Assembly: GCA_024336345.1 (NCBI GenBank)
Contig: JANFOG010000020.1
Coordinates: forward strand, 248,001-312,000
Reading direction: 5' to 3'
From: Mariannaea sp. PMI_226
Lineage: Eukaryota > Ascomycota > Sordariomycetes > Hypocreales > Nectriaceae
Length of the DNA stretch: 64,000 nt
Positions within the stretch are counted from its first letter, which is position 1, and each line of letters opens with the position of its first letter. Positions 1 to 10,721 of the stretch are shown here, one piece after another. The notes under the pieces are model-generated. The model saw only the letters and a list, made by a program, of their open reading frames with translations, was not told the DNA's origin and did no database searches. The position numbers and the translations under genes were made by a program.

Positions 1-1438
1 GCCGTGAACAAATTCACGGTCTCTGTTGCCCTAATGTGAGGCGGGACAGTAATGAGGCGGTAAGCCGACCTAATCCACCTGGTTGCCATGGGAACCAGAA
101 AGCCAAACCTAGTTTAGCTTACATTCACCCAATAGTGCTGAGGTAAACCAAGCACCTGACTGCAGGCATGGAACAACAAACGGTGGATGATCAATACGTA
201 ATCCTTGTCTACTCGCCTCCTGATAGGCCTAGTATCAGTCTCAAAAGTAGCCCAAGCTCCCCCACACTTTCTGTATTTGGCCGTTTTAAATGCGCCGAAT
301 GCCCATATTGAAATGGCGCACATTCCGTATGCAAATGCATCAGTTAGGAGCCCCTGATAGTGGTGGTGATAAATGACGAGGTTCAATCTTATTGTTAAGG
401 AGGGATTTATGTTCTTGACTTTTGCTGTCTTCGCCAGTTCCGGTATAACCTGCGTCAAGTATGCATATGCCATGCCATTGTTGCAGGCCCGGAAGCGAAG
501 TGTTGTGGATCATGTAATTCATCATGACATGTGATTATTGGTACTCTGAAGACACGCACGAATGAAAGCAACAGTGCTTCCTATTTCAATGGCCGATTGG
601 ACGACCTCGAAGCGACCATGCATCGCAAACGCGGAAGTTCGTGATATCACAACAGCTGGGGGTTCTGCCAGTCTCCGGATCCAGCTTCTAGTACATAGGA
701 GAGATCATGGCGCCGAAATAGCGTAGAACTGCTGTACATTGAAACAAGCTAGGGAGTGGAGAAGGACCATGAGGCGACGTCCTAGCTATCCGGCTCTACC
801 GCACGTCGATGGCACTACTCTAAGCTCTGATATGATCAATTGCTTGTAGAGGATCCACTAGATATAATTGCAAGTAAGAGCCTCGTATGATTCTTTAGAC
901 AAACAGATGAATAAAAACGGATAACGGTTAGGCAGGCATTGAAATACCCGACGAGAGGATTTCAGGTACAAGATGTTTGTGACGCCGGAAAGGTTGGTGC
1001 CCCTCCCGTGCAGAGGTGGCTGGGTGCATGCAAAACCAGAGACACTCACATGGCAGCTAGTCGGTTGAGTCTGGCCACGCTGTAACATTGTGCGAGTAGG
1101 GAAAAGAAGGACACATGATGCAATGCATCGCTTCGTTAAGGTCTAGGTCTACGTAACTTTTCATAGGTCCACCCGAATAGCTCAAACTTGGGTGCAACCA
1201 AACTATAAAAAAGATAAATCCTTCAAAAAGTCGGAGCGCCTTCGAGTATGCAGCCAAGCATTTTCTATCAATCTCATCTAAGTCCATCTTCATTTTGACC
1301 ATAACTATTCTCTTCTCTTGGTAAAGGTAACTCGATTTCAAGGTGCAATCTTATTTCCCAAAGCAAAGCTAAGAGTGTAGGTTGCCATCGCACTACAGGA
1401 TACATTGGACTTCCTGTTGATCTACACCTACGGATAAT
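1..1438. other. Region without a convincing gene; possible degraded coding remnant
   Basis: I see no gene here that I can support. On the minus strand, about positions 114-525, two overlapping frames give protein-like text (hydrophobic runs around YHHHYQGLLTDAFAYG, then a Lys/Arg-rich tail) that could be a frameshifted fragment of a membrane protein. No start, motif or splice sites support it. The rest, including a minus-strand ORF at 1057-1341, shows no recognisable motif. Confidence 0.3.
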
Positions 1439-2365
1439 ATGAGTATTATCACCACGAGAAGGTTACGGAAATTGTACAACGAGGCGAGAAGCAATGACTA
1501 TGAATATAAAACGTCCCAGTTCTGGCAGGTTTATTTCCAAGAACAGTTTACCGACTCCGAGTTCTACGTAGTTTGCGAACACCCACCGGACGAAACCATG
1601 CGACGAGTTGATATAGTCATTCGGAGATACGATGAACAAGAGGACACCTTGGCCACTTTTTGTTACTTTGAGCTCAAGGGACGCTCGAGCGAAATCAAAA
1701 TTGCAGAAATGCAAGCTATTGATGCAGCCATGCGCGCCATTGCAACTGACAATCTCAATGGGGTATATGTTGGCACGATGTTCCAAACAAAGTTTCGCAC
1801 ATGGTATGTGGAAGCTGGCATCAATAGCCTTCAGCCGTTACACGGAGATAGTACCATTGCAGACAAATCACAGTACATCGATGCCGATTCTGAAGAGGCC
1901 AAGGAGATGACACAACTCGTCGATATGGTAAAGGGCAGCCCACCATTTCGTCAGGCGCCGGTTATTCCCAGCCAAGCTCATCTGTTGGCCTCTCAGGGCT
2001 TTCAAGGGGCAGGCCCCTCTCAATGGGATTCGTATGCCCAGAATATCCCGCAAACTGAATCCTATATGATGGATGAGACATCCCAGGCACAGCCATTTGG
2101 CCAGGATCAAATGCAGCAATTACGGGTCGCAGACAATGATATTTGGGTAGAAATTGATTCAGTGAAAAGAGATACAGGGGAGTACCATTGTAACTGCTCT
2201 GACGGTCAGGGAAGATATCTCAAGTCTACGGGCTGGGATTCGGTGCGAGTACTATATAACAATGAAGTTATTGAGTGTTACCAAAAGCAGGGGACATCAG
2301 GAACAATTTATTTAGCCACATCTTTGGAAGTAAAGCCCAAGACAAAGCAGAAGGGACGGCGGTAA
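1439..2365 (+). CDS. PD-(D/E)XK-like putative nuclease protein, unknown role
   Basis: A 308-residue single-exon protein. Residues 56-82 carry the spacing of a PD-(D/E)XK core: Asp58 in RRVDIVIRR, then Glu78-x-Lys80 in CYFELKGR, followed by a helix with EMQAIDAAMRAI. This is the arrangement of a restriction-endonuclease-like fold; the family assignment is inference from motif and order. Residues about 165-225 are Gln/Ser/Pro-rich and probably disordered. The C-terminal 90 residues (YHCNCSDGQGRYLKSTGWD, then a basic tail) look like a separate beta-rich module. The ATG is the first in frame and no intron is needed. It lies alone, 1.1 kb upstream of the next gene. Proteins of this shape occur in fungal accessory regions, but I do not know a function. 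Confidence 0.6.
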   Translation: MSIITTRRLRKLYNEARSNDYEYKTSQFWQVYFQEQFTDSEFYVVCEHPPDETMRRVDIVIRRYDEQEDTLATFCYFELKGRSSEIKIAEMQAIDAAMRAIATDNLNGVYVGTMFQTKFRTWYVEAGINSLQPLHGDSTIADKSQYIDADSEEAKEMTQLVDMVKGSPPFRQAPVIPSQAHLLASQGFQGAGPSQWDSYAQNIPQTESYMMDETSQAQPFGQDQMQQLRVADNDIWVEIDSVKRDTGEYHCNCSDGQGRYLKSTGWDSVRVLYNNEVIECYQKQGTSGTIYLATSLEVKPKTKQKGRR

Positions 2366-3492
2366 ACCGAAGTGAAGGACGGCCAAAACTCGCAGTCATC
2401 GCCCTTCAGATTAGGTCGGCGACCTATGTCAAGAGGAAGTGAAGGTAGGGAAATAAGCATCCTTTAATTAACGAAAGAAAATTGTTGAGGGAGTTTTAGC
2501 TTGAGCTATTTAAAGTTCAGTTGAGTCCAATTCGATTTTAGAGACTGCACAGGTTAATAAGAATAGCGCTATAGTACCGACCGCGCGGAGTGTCCGCGGT
2601 CGTTACTGTAGTCTGGCATCTAATAAGATACTACATTACATAAAATTAATAATCTGGACCGATCGGTGCCACGTCAGCTGACACAGGGATGCTCGAGAGC
2701 TCCTAGAGGACTTGGGCTTCCTGAGGATGCGGACACTAGTAAGTAGTAGGTAAGGGACAGAATGGAGCTAACAAAGCTCCTCTGACTTTCTTTTCTCCCT
2801 ATTCCTAGAGAGACCAAGACAAAGCCATTCTCGTGCGACATAGAGAAGGCACAGACTTTCACAGATGCGTCTCAAATCCGTACATGCCGCCACCTGAAAG
2901 CACCACAACGTTTGGTATTCGTTTAAAGTGACGACATTGCTCTCAACTATGTTTATCACACCTAAGTAGCAGCCCATTTTCCTGCGGTACCGCTAGTTGG
3001 TCTTCATACTGTCAGGGGCTTGTGCTATATTCTAGTGTTTCACGCCAGGACATATTTTCATAAATAGCATCTGGTGAATCGTGCAGAATGCATTGCTGAT
3101 TTTAAGGGGGAACTGGGTCAATGAGCCACTTTCTACGCGTAATTGGGATTTTCGCCATCTGGCTTTGGTGGGCCTGAGCTAGGCACTCTGGCATGATAGG
3201 GAAATGAGGAATAAGCGGTAGATTAATATAGGAGCATAAAGGGGTGGGTTGCGTATAGTAAAAGTAGAGTGGTGATCGTATTCCGTGGGGATTATACTTT
3301 TATATCAGACAAGATTGCGTACCGTGTGACCACAGCAAGTGCACTCAGCCGAACGAGGCAGGCACCAATTGGCGGTGATTAGGTAATTCCATGACCGTGA
3401 CTTGGTCACGTGAATGAAAGACTAATAACACGCCAACCATAATCTTAACTCCCAGCCCACTTTTCTATCCCTCTTCATGTGTTTGAGAAAGA
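2366..3492. other. Intergenic region, no gene seen
   Basis: No credible coding sequence on either strand. A GC-rich hairpin sits at about 2578-2602: arms CGACCGCG and CGCGGTCG around a 9-nt loop, in otherwise AT-rich DNA. It may be the end of a small mobile element. The last 100 bases before 3493 are pyrimidine-rich and probably form the promoter and leader of the next gene. Confidence 0.4.
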
Positions 3493-5366
3493 ATGCTGTC
3501 GAAATTTCAGGTACGTTGGCTATGCATTCCCCCGCGGTGTCGAATATGCCGCTTTATGATAAGGGATGGTGAAGAAGTTACCGCAGGTGCGTCCCCGTGA
3601 TGATAAGATAAATCTTCTTGCTCTAATACATCATTCAGTAACTCCGGAGAACCAAAGGTCAACCTTTGCATTTGGCGAGGAGTATTTTGAGAAGGAGCTT
3701 CAATTGCTGTTCCAAAAATGTACGATTGCTTGTAATCATTATGATGGACAAGCGACTGGCTGCCACACCGAATGCTTCAATATATCGTCACAACCATCTA
3801 ACCCGCCCCTTGCAGCGATTTTTGCGGCCACTGCACATTTATATCAGCCTTCAGCAGCCGAGGAGGCTCGACGGCAGCAATGTATTTCATCCGCCATACA
3901 AAATTCACTCTATTGTGAATACAAAGAAAAACTACCCAAAGAGATTTGTCGGATGATTGCCAAGCATCTCATTTCTGTGCATGCCACCTTAACAGTTTTG
4001 ACTGGAGTGAGGAATGCCTCTTTCAACGTCGATTTAGCAAAACCTATGTGGGCTACCTTCATAACTATTGACGATGTGGAATACATATCTTCTTTGTCTA
4101 ATGTGTACATTTCAAAGAGCCGATTGCTTTGGAACGAAGAATTTTCAACACAGGATGCTCTTTACGTCTCTGTGGATCATGTTGGTGTAAGAAACATCAC
4201 TAGGGACATCGCAGTTGCACGATCTTCAACCAAATGCAATGCATCAGCCTGGTGGCATATTGTCCAATTGAGTCAGCGATCGACTAAATTTGATTTCGAT
4301 GTGGGTTTCAGTATAAACTAAGTTAAATCTAAATCTCTGACATTTGTTAGGGCCTGAAGCTTCGGACGCCTCCTGGCTCAGTGTCGGGCACCAATGTGTT
4401 GTGGCAAGATCCCCTGTCACCAATCGAAATGGAAAGACTCGCGTTTCATCATATTTCTCGGTGTACAGATCCGAGGTTGATTCCGCTTGAATTAAACCAA
4501 CCGGACACCTTTGGGTATTCCATGTGCTGGAGTGGCAACCTTTTGTACATACACGCCCACAGGTATAAGGAGAAACTTGACTTCTATCGTGAGTTTGATG
4601 CTCGATGTAAAAGTCTCCTATGGACGTTTATGCCTTTGTATCAAGGAGAATTTGTCAAAGAAGTCTGGCTGAGGAAGGGCAAAGGATTTCTTAGTAACGC
4701 GATAGCGGTAAGATGACCAGAAACAACACTTACATCCACATGCTTACGTTCCTTTAGCTTACCACTGATCAAAGACGAACATTAGTCATGGGGTCATTTC
4801 CTAACTCAGCTTGGTTAAGTTCCATTCCATGGTCTTGTATTGCGAAGCTCTCAACCAAGTGTCCAGATCGGATATTTTTCAACCATTCATTGGCGGGAAT
4901 ACAAGTACTGGCCACGCCGACACTTGCACTGAATACTGATTCTAGAAGTCCGGGCCCAATTATGAGCTCCATACGTCCATGCTCAGGCTTCTACTCCGCT
5001 GGATCAATTTTCTATTCATCATGCTCCATGGAGAATGTTGCTGAAATCGTGGTATGTCAGACAAAGGACCGTGCGCCGCCCCAGGTTACCGGGCTGCTGT
5101 TTCGTTACATGAATGGAAACCAAGCTTGCGTTGGAAACTTTCGCTTAGATTGCACCGGTCGAGTCCTTACACGCGACGAGACGTCAAGAAGCCTATCTAT
5201 CGGGTTTGGTCGAGCCTCAAACCGTTCGTATGTTGGTCAAGTTGAAGTAAGTCCTCCTATAGGCAAATCAGAGTTTCGATGGCGAGAATTTTCTTGGGAC
5301 GGAACCCTAGAGTGGTGGTTCCGTGTCAATGAAACCATAATCGCCCATTCAAACCGGGTTGGTTGA
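3493..5366 (+). CDS. CxxC zinc-binding / F-box-like fungal protein (four exons)
   Basis: Reconstructed exons: 3493-3586, 3639-4300, 4351-4707, 4758-5366, giving 573 residues. All three introns are 50-52 nt with GT-AG borders, and they join the frame exactly (phases 1, 0, 0). The first exon supplies CRICRFMIRDGEEVTA, a CxxC knuckle. Exon 2 adds Cys/His-rich segments (CTIACNHYDG, GCHTECFNI) and then LPKEICRMIAKHL, which resembles an F-box helix. An F-box would suggest a substrate adaptor of an SCF ubiquitin ligase, but this is inference. The C-terminal third contains repeated short beta-like stretches and no named domain. A shorter relative with the same order (CxxC, Cys/His, F-box-like) lies at 53869-54844. 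The gene appears intact. Confidence 0.65.
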
Positions 5367-6895
5367 GGAATATTTTACTACCGTACAAAGGGCACTACTA
5401 CTACTGTAACAAGGGCTGCATGTAATGTGTCCTAATACACAGAATCTGGCCCGTGCAAGACGCGAGGTTTTCGAAGGCGGCTAATAGAGGGACGGGTAAG
5501 AAGGCCCGTCCCAATTACTGTATTCAGTATCGCCCATCTCCGATCAGTAGAGGGTATATCAAATGGTGATGTCACTTCCCAGGATGGCGGGGTGTTCAGA
5601 GAACCAAAGTTTTTCAGAACAAGATAAAAATAATATGACATATAGAACACGATAGCTGTAGCCGAATGAACGCAGTCCTATATCTTCACTGCCCGGTGTC
5701 ATGAGTTATGGGAGTTTGGAATCGTTATCGAAGCTTAACGAGGGGGAGTCTGATTGATTGATTGATTGATTGATTCTGACACGGTTGCAACCGCGTGACC
5801 CGCAACTATGTCCGGATTGGCAGGGCGGAGCCGGAAGCCGAGGAGGCCTAGAGGCCCATCACTTCACCCTAACTGATTGCTCAAGTTAACACGGACCATC
5901 CCCCCTCCTTGGGATATCCTAAGAGTCAAGAGAATAACGCCTCCAATGAAGATCCAATCATTGATCTTGTCCTCCCTTTGCTCTTTTAGGAGCCCCCTTA
6001 ACCCTGCCATTGATCTGTGTGTATGTTCTTCATCTTTGACTCTTAATATCTGCGACCATCCTTACGAAAAACACCTAGCAATCGGTTATTTCTATTCTTC
6101 GAGATCCTCAGAGGACGTATTCTTGATCTCTTGCTAGGTGACAGATGTGGCTGTATGTACAAGCAATAGCTAATAGCTCTTGCAATCCGTAACTTCCCCT
6201 TTGGGCTCCAGCCCTAAATTTCAGTTTCGCAAACCTTGTCGTGGGTGGCGACAGAGGGACCAGTTCTGTCTGAGGCTGTATGTTATTGAATCTGTATATT
6301 GAACGTCTGGGGCTTTGTTACTTTAAAGACTCTCGAGCGCATTGGTTGGCTACCCCTTGCAAAAGGGTTCGATATTGTTGTTGATGTTGAATTCTGTGCG
6401 TGCGTAACTTGCTCGGTCTGCATGGTGTGGCTGGCCCGGCCTTGTCTGCAAATAACCTCTGGAGACGGCAGGAATGCTGGGGGAGGCATTCCAGGTCCTC
6501 TGAGGCCATTTGCAGCTTCCAGCCAGGGGGTTTGGTTCTTTGTGTGTGATTTCAAAGTTTTTTTGACATTTGTGAGAAGTTTTTCACTCAAAGCTGTCAA
6601 GCTGTCTTTCTTCGGGAAACTCCCTGCAGGCGCACTGCTTGTATGCCAGAAGCTGGGACCGAATCAACAAGATCGCGCATTCACGTATCCTGACGTCATG
6701 GCGCGGTTAGCTAACGATTCACAAGAAGTGGCAGAGGGAAGCTAAGCCGGATTCACCTCCGAACCCCCATCTATGATCTATCCCTTGTTAACGCATCTTC
6801 AGCCTTTTTTATTGATGCGCCCATTCTCATCGATAAAATAGGCACAGAAAACGGCGCTGAAGCATTAATGAATAACGTTCATCCACCTGTTTGCG
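5367..6895. other. Intergenic region with a TGAT microsatellite
   Basis: No gene that I can support. A (TGAT)6 microsatellite lies at about 5751-5775. Several ORFs (for example 5877-6137 and 6299-6745) lack motifs and splice signals and overlap in opposite frames, so I treat them as chance. The final 100 bases precede the PAS gene. Confidence 0.4.
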
Positions 6896-7306
6896 ATGAA
6901 CGCAGCTGCAAAGCCGCTCGACACCAAGGCCTTCGCCATGAGCGAGATTTTCAACTTTCTACCTGTTCCAGCCCTTGTCGTCTTGCCCTCGTACCGTATT
7001 GTGAGGATTTCGGCCGGCTTGCTGAACGCCTGGGGTCGCAAAAGCGACGAATTTATCGACAATGATCTCTTCGTGGCCCTCTACCGGCGCTCGCCAACTG
7101 AACGGTTTGATCGCATTCCCCTCGTACACGCTATCGAGACTGCCGTCACTGCTCGAGACATTCGCTTATGCCACGAAGCCTACACATCCAAAGATGTCTC
7201 ATGGACTGCGCGCATTATACCTGTGCACAAGGATGATGAGCTAATCTGCTTGATCTGCGAATGGGAGAGGCCGAAATCCACACGACCGTGGCTGATGGCG
7301 ATATAA
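6896..7306 (+). CDS. Stand-alone PAS-like sensor domain, histidine-kinase N-terminal type
   Basis: A 136-residue single-exon ORF. Residues 20-125 read as one PAS-type fold: FNFLPVPALVVLPSYRIV (first strands), a helix NAWGRKSDEF, then VHAIETAVTARDIR and SWTARIIPVHKDDELICLIC as the closing beta strands ending in EWE. This resembles the PAS segments at the N-terminus of fungal hybrid histidine kinases, but no HisKA, ATPase or receiver domain follows within the next kilobase. The protein ends at a clean stop 14 residues after the domain. It is either a truncated relic of a two-component sensor or a small PAS-only protein. ATG 6896 is the first in frame; an overlapping frame is a shadow. Confidence 0.5.
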   Translation: MNAAAKPLDTKAFAMSEIFNFLPVPALVVLPSYRIVRISAGLLNAWGRKSDEFIDNDLFVALYRRSPTERFDRIPLVHAIETAVTARDIRLCHEAYTSKDVSWTARIIPVHKDDELICLICEWERPKSTRPWLMAI

Positions 7307-7482
7307 TCCAGAGCTGGCTGCCTAGTAGTAACGAGCGACAAAATCAACTCTACTAGGGTTGATGTTCTCGGCCCACTTTTACGGTAGTTGGCTTCATCAA
7401 AACGGGGATTATCGTGGAACGCAAAGAGAAACGCAAATAATGCGTCGCGTAAATACTAGTTACAAAATATCAACTGGAGCCG

Positions 7483-8187
7483 TCATGGGTCAGCGGAATT
7501 GCAGGCTTTCATCTCTATGTTCTTCTCTCTACTGTACATACCGAGTGAATGGCAAATTCGAGTGCCGATCAGATCACTACTAGAAAACGTGAAAATTCCA
7601 CTCTGATATAATCGACCAGCAAATTTCAGTTCAACCCGATATGCTTCCTCAACCCCAGTGAAGTGCTTAGTAATTGAAGTTTGACTGTAATCTCCATCGT
7701 TATCCTCTTCTAAGCCATCACCATACATACTCGCACATGTAGATATTACTCTGAAGAGCCCACTCTTGTAATATTCATAAAATAATCGATCAGCGTCTGT
7801 GACGTATATAGTTGAATGCAGGCTGTTGTAAATACAGCTATGGATGTTTAAAATTATCTTGGGGTTATCGAGCTTAATTTCATATGTCCCCTCGTTATAT
7901 GAGTGAGGTCGGAGTGAGGTTCTAAAATATTGCCACCCAGACCGAGTAAACGTTTGGTTATTGTCGTTCAAGATAACTACTGCCAATTCTGGGATGCTTC
8001 CTTTAGGTCGAGTTGGGAAATGGCGTTTGCCATCATATTCATCAATAATGTCTTTCAGGTCCGACCCGAGTACAATAAACTTCAATCCCTCTTTGCTGCA
8101 TCCGTCAAGAAAAGTAGTATCGTTAAATAATATGTGCCAAATAGGATCATGATGGACTCTGCTGGATGCAATCGTAGAAACAGCCAT
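7483..8187 (-). CDS. Hypothetical protein, orphan
   Basis: The first ATG on the minus strand is at 8187 and the frame runs to 7483, giving 234 residues. The upstream extension would begin with a non-ATG codon. I do not recognise the family. The sequence is mixed alpha/beta with no low complexity and no membrane segment. Notable pieces are GLKFIVLGSDLKDII, ELAVVILNDNNQTF and VTDADRLFYEYYKSGLF. The long uninterrupted frame in an AT-rich stretch argues for a real gene. No intron is required. It is convergent with the PAS gene on its left, with 176 bases between the stops. Confidence 0.45.
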   Translation of the reverse strand: MAVSTIASSRVHHDPIWHILFNDTTFLDGCSKEGLKFIVLGSDLKDIIDEYDGKRHFPTRPKGSIPELAVVILNDNNQTFTRSGWQYFRTSLRPHSYNEGTYEIKLDNPKIILNIHSCIYNSLHSTIYVTDADRLFYEYYKSGLFRVISTCASMYGDGLEEDNDGDYSQTSITKHFTGVEEAYRVELKFAGRLYQSGIFTFSSSDLIGTRICHSLGMYSREKNIEMKACNSADP

Positions 8188-8558
8188 TACAAAAGGGAAT
8201 GAGTTGGAATACAAAAGGGCCAACAAAAAGAGAGTGCAAGCGGCGGGACTTAAGTACTTGCTACTGCCGCTATAATAGTTCCACAGCTTAGCCCATTAGA
8301 GCCCAAAGGGGCCACACTCCATTTTCAGAAGCGTATAGCTACTAATTCATATAGAGCCTAGCGGTAGATATCTGTATTGTAGGTATATTGCCTGTAGCTG
8401 ACTTAACCCACCACATAAGAGGGTATTCTCGATTAGCACACGCTGCTATAGCAACTGCAAAAGCAAGAAAATAATTAAGGGATATCAAGAAACAATCTCC
8501 AGCGTCAACACCAAGTGATTCTTAATACCTCCTACTACTACTATATACTAGAGTTAAT

Positions 8559-8996
8559 ATGCAGAGACCAACGAAGCGTGGACGACCACGCAAATATGCA
8601 ACAGCCAAGGACAAAGCGACAGCAGATACTCAACGCAAGCGGGACAAACGGCGGGAAGTAGCAGCTAGAGATGTGGGCTTACCATACAGCAATTTCTATA
8701 ACTTGCACCTTCCTCCTATTATGCCTTTGGTTAATTACGACCGTCCCATCCAGCAGTTGGATAACTCAGAGAGCAGTCTAGCCGCAGGGCTAGATAACGA
8801 CCAAGATATTAGCAACTTTCTACCTCCACCTAGTCCTCCACTCCAACCCACTACCGACGGGATATCCTTCGACGATGATGAGCCCGTTAGAGCGGCGTCA
8901 ATCATATCATCGAGTGGTGCGCCGGAAGTGGATAGCCTGGACAGCTCACAGTCCCGCGAGAAACTTGATCGGCTTGTCCGTTGCTGCCTTGACTGA
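8559..8996 (+). CDS. AT-hook protein, possibly a mobile-element fragment
   Basis: A 145-residue ORF opening with an AT-hook (KRGRPRKYA) followed by a strongly basic stretch (TQRKRDKRREVAARD), then a Pro/Ser/Asp-rich acidic tail with PPPSPPLQP. The N-terminal layout is what one sees in DNA-binding leaders of fungal transposon- or helicase-associated proteins. No catalytic domain follows, and the downstream DNA has stops in all frames, so this may be the 5-prime remnant of a longer gene. The start is the first ATG after an in-frame stop. The DNA-binding role is inferred from the AT-hook alone. Confidence 0.4.
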   Translation: MQRPTKRGRPRKYATAKDKATADTQRKRDKRREVAARDVGLPYSNFYNLHLPPIMPLVNYDRPIQQLDNSESSLAAGLDNDQDISNFLPPPSPPLQPTTDGISFDDDEPVRAASIISSSGAPEVDSLDSSQSREKLDRLVRCCLD

Positions 8997-9684
8997 CGGA
9001 GACTCTCACATTTCCCCTAGCGCGACTAGAGCATAGGCGCTGCAATTTGAGTAGAGTAAATGTTAAGGGGCAGTAGATTTGCAGCAGCCATAACCACATC
9101 CTCATAGCAAATCTTTAACTTTCAAGCTTCTTCAGCAGTATTCGAACTCGGCTCGTCCGACAATATTTCTCTTGGTATATTCTCATTATACCCGAAATAA
9201 GAAGAGATTCTCACCACATAGCGTGCTGTATTATTAGGAGTAGGGGATTCGAAGCATAGGAACGCTGGCACTACTCATGGAGAACGTCGACAAAACAAGC
9301 GATCTCATTCGGAAAATATGGACGCCCGCTGCGGTGGCTATTCATCAAAGTGAAAATATATTATAATGGAAAAATTCCGAAGAAGACGCAGGATGGGAGT
9401 GAAGATGAGCAAGATGAATATCAGGAAGAGTCTATTTTTCACCCTTGACCAAATATTCAGCAAGCTAGGTCGTTTTGCGAATAGTTGAAAGGCCGATAGC
9501 ATGCGAGAAAGCTAAATATAGAACTGAGAGATTCGGCTGAATGACATCAAAGGCCCTCCACTTTCAGCCTTGATACTATGCTAAAACGTTTAATCCAGGT
9601 TTCAGCCTCCTTTGTGAACTTGTATATAAGTCTGGCTTCCTGCCACCGCATCCTGGCCTTAAATGTGCAACACTCTTCAGAAAT
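8997..9684. other. Intergenic region, no gene seen
   Basis: Only a 30-residue ORF at about 9278 and scattered short frames are present. Part of this interval may be the decayed continuation of the AT-hook ORF. No repeats were recognised. Confidence 0.35.
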
Positions 9685-10434
9685 ATGAATCTTGGCTTTA
9701 ATCCACCTGAGATCGTATTAACCGTGACGCCAGAAAGGAAGTATTCGCGCCCTGCGGTAGAGTTTTCGGTTACGCTACGTCTTTCAAGAAGGCCACAAGG
9801 AATTACACAGCTGCGATTTCCTCAAGCTTTACTTTGGGGGGAGAAAAGGCACTCCATGCCTGCTCATTGCTCCTCTGATACTCTTCGACTACAGGTTTCA
9901 CTCAGTCGCGCCAGCCACAGCGAAAATATAAAGTATGAGGCAAGCACGTTTAAAATTTGTGACGTATGCAAAAAACGTGAGGAGAGGCGTGCAAACCGTG
10001 GACGACAACAAACCATTACTGACAGAGTCCTTGTTTTGAACACTGCCGTGACTCAGCCATGGCAGAATTGCTCACCATCGCATGATACTTCTAACGGATC
10101 GTTATTTGTAAAGTTTAAAGCACGCATTTTATGCGAATGTAGGCACCACAGCGAAAGCCTTGGATTCAATCTAAATTGTAAGCTTATTGACTACAATGGT
10201 GCTGTAATTGCCAGAGGCCGTTCCTTCCCAATCATGATTAAGGATAGTGCATTTCCACGCTCTCGTATTAGGACCCATCCATTTTTACGCGTTCTTGAGC
10301 CTCAACCAAAGAATCATATGAGAGATGTCGACAGGAAAATGCTCTGGAGCTTGACTCATTTAAAGTTCTGGAAGCCTTCAAACTTAAGATGGATTGATAA
10401 GGTCCAAGATTACAGTACAGTAGAACAACAATAG
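9685..10434 (+). CDS. Mga2/Spt23-like N-terminal domain protein, truncated
   Basis: A 249-residue ORF that resembles the conserved N-terminal domain of the membrane-anchored transcription activators Mga2/Spt23. Recognisable elements in order are a beta-rich start (PEIVLTVTPERKYSRPAVEF), a Cys-rich basic segment (ICDVCKKREERRANRGR), RVLVLNT, then CECRHHSESLGFNLNCKLID and ARGRSFPIMIKD. In the family these correspond to the C-x2-C-basic segment, the hormone-like RVxxFNT strand, the CYCRHHxEKLGF motif and the VVAQxxTxPIMITDDHK end. The TIG/IPT domain, ankyrin repeats and C-terminal membrane anchor that normally follow are missing, because the frame stops soon after. It could not act as the full-length lipid-sensing factor does. 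It lies 240 bp left of a pogo transposon and is probably a partial duplication. Confidence 0.55.
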   Translation: MNLGFNPPEIVLTVTPERKYSRPAVEFSVTLRLSRRPQGITQLRFPQALLWGEKRHSMPAHCSSDTLRLQVSLSRASHSENIKYEASTFKICDVCKKREERRANRGRQQTITDRVLVLNTAVTQPWQNCSPSHDTSNGSLFVKFKARILCECRHHSESLGFNLNCKLIDYNGAVIARGRSFPIMIKDSAFPRSRIRTHPFLRVLEPQPKNHMRDVDRKMLWSLTHLKFWKPSNLRWIDKVQDYSTVEQQ

Positions 10435-10677
10435 AAGACTATCACTGAAAGGCAGATAAGACGAGGGGCGAAGGCCTAACGCAGCTGGCTGGCATACAGA
10501 GTGAATTTCTGCACTTTTATTTCTAAATATCGCCTGCCCCCCACCCCCCGGCTTTGTTGCTTTCGGAAATATTATGATTTATCAAGCGAAATAATACTTA
10601 TGCGACTAAAACGCGAGTAGCAGCAACGACTCTGGATGCGGTTTATCACAAATCATAAATATTTATATATATATATA

Positions 10678-10721
10678 ACGTATATGATAAGCGAGTGGTC
10701 AATACAAGCGAGCGGTCAATT
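10678..10721 (+). repeat. Left terminal inverted repeat of the pogo element
   Basis: Begins ACGTATATGATAAGCG and is the exact reverse complement of 12493-12536. It includes the first in-element ATG (10684), so the repeat doubles as the start of the coding region. Confidence 0.92.

Noticed and set aside
6283..6745. Opposed ORFs of 105 and 148 residues
   Set aside because: Mutually exclusive, no domain, no splice signals, unusual composition.
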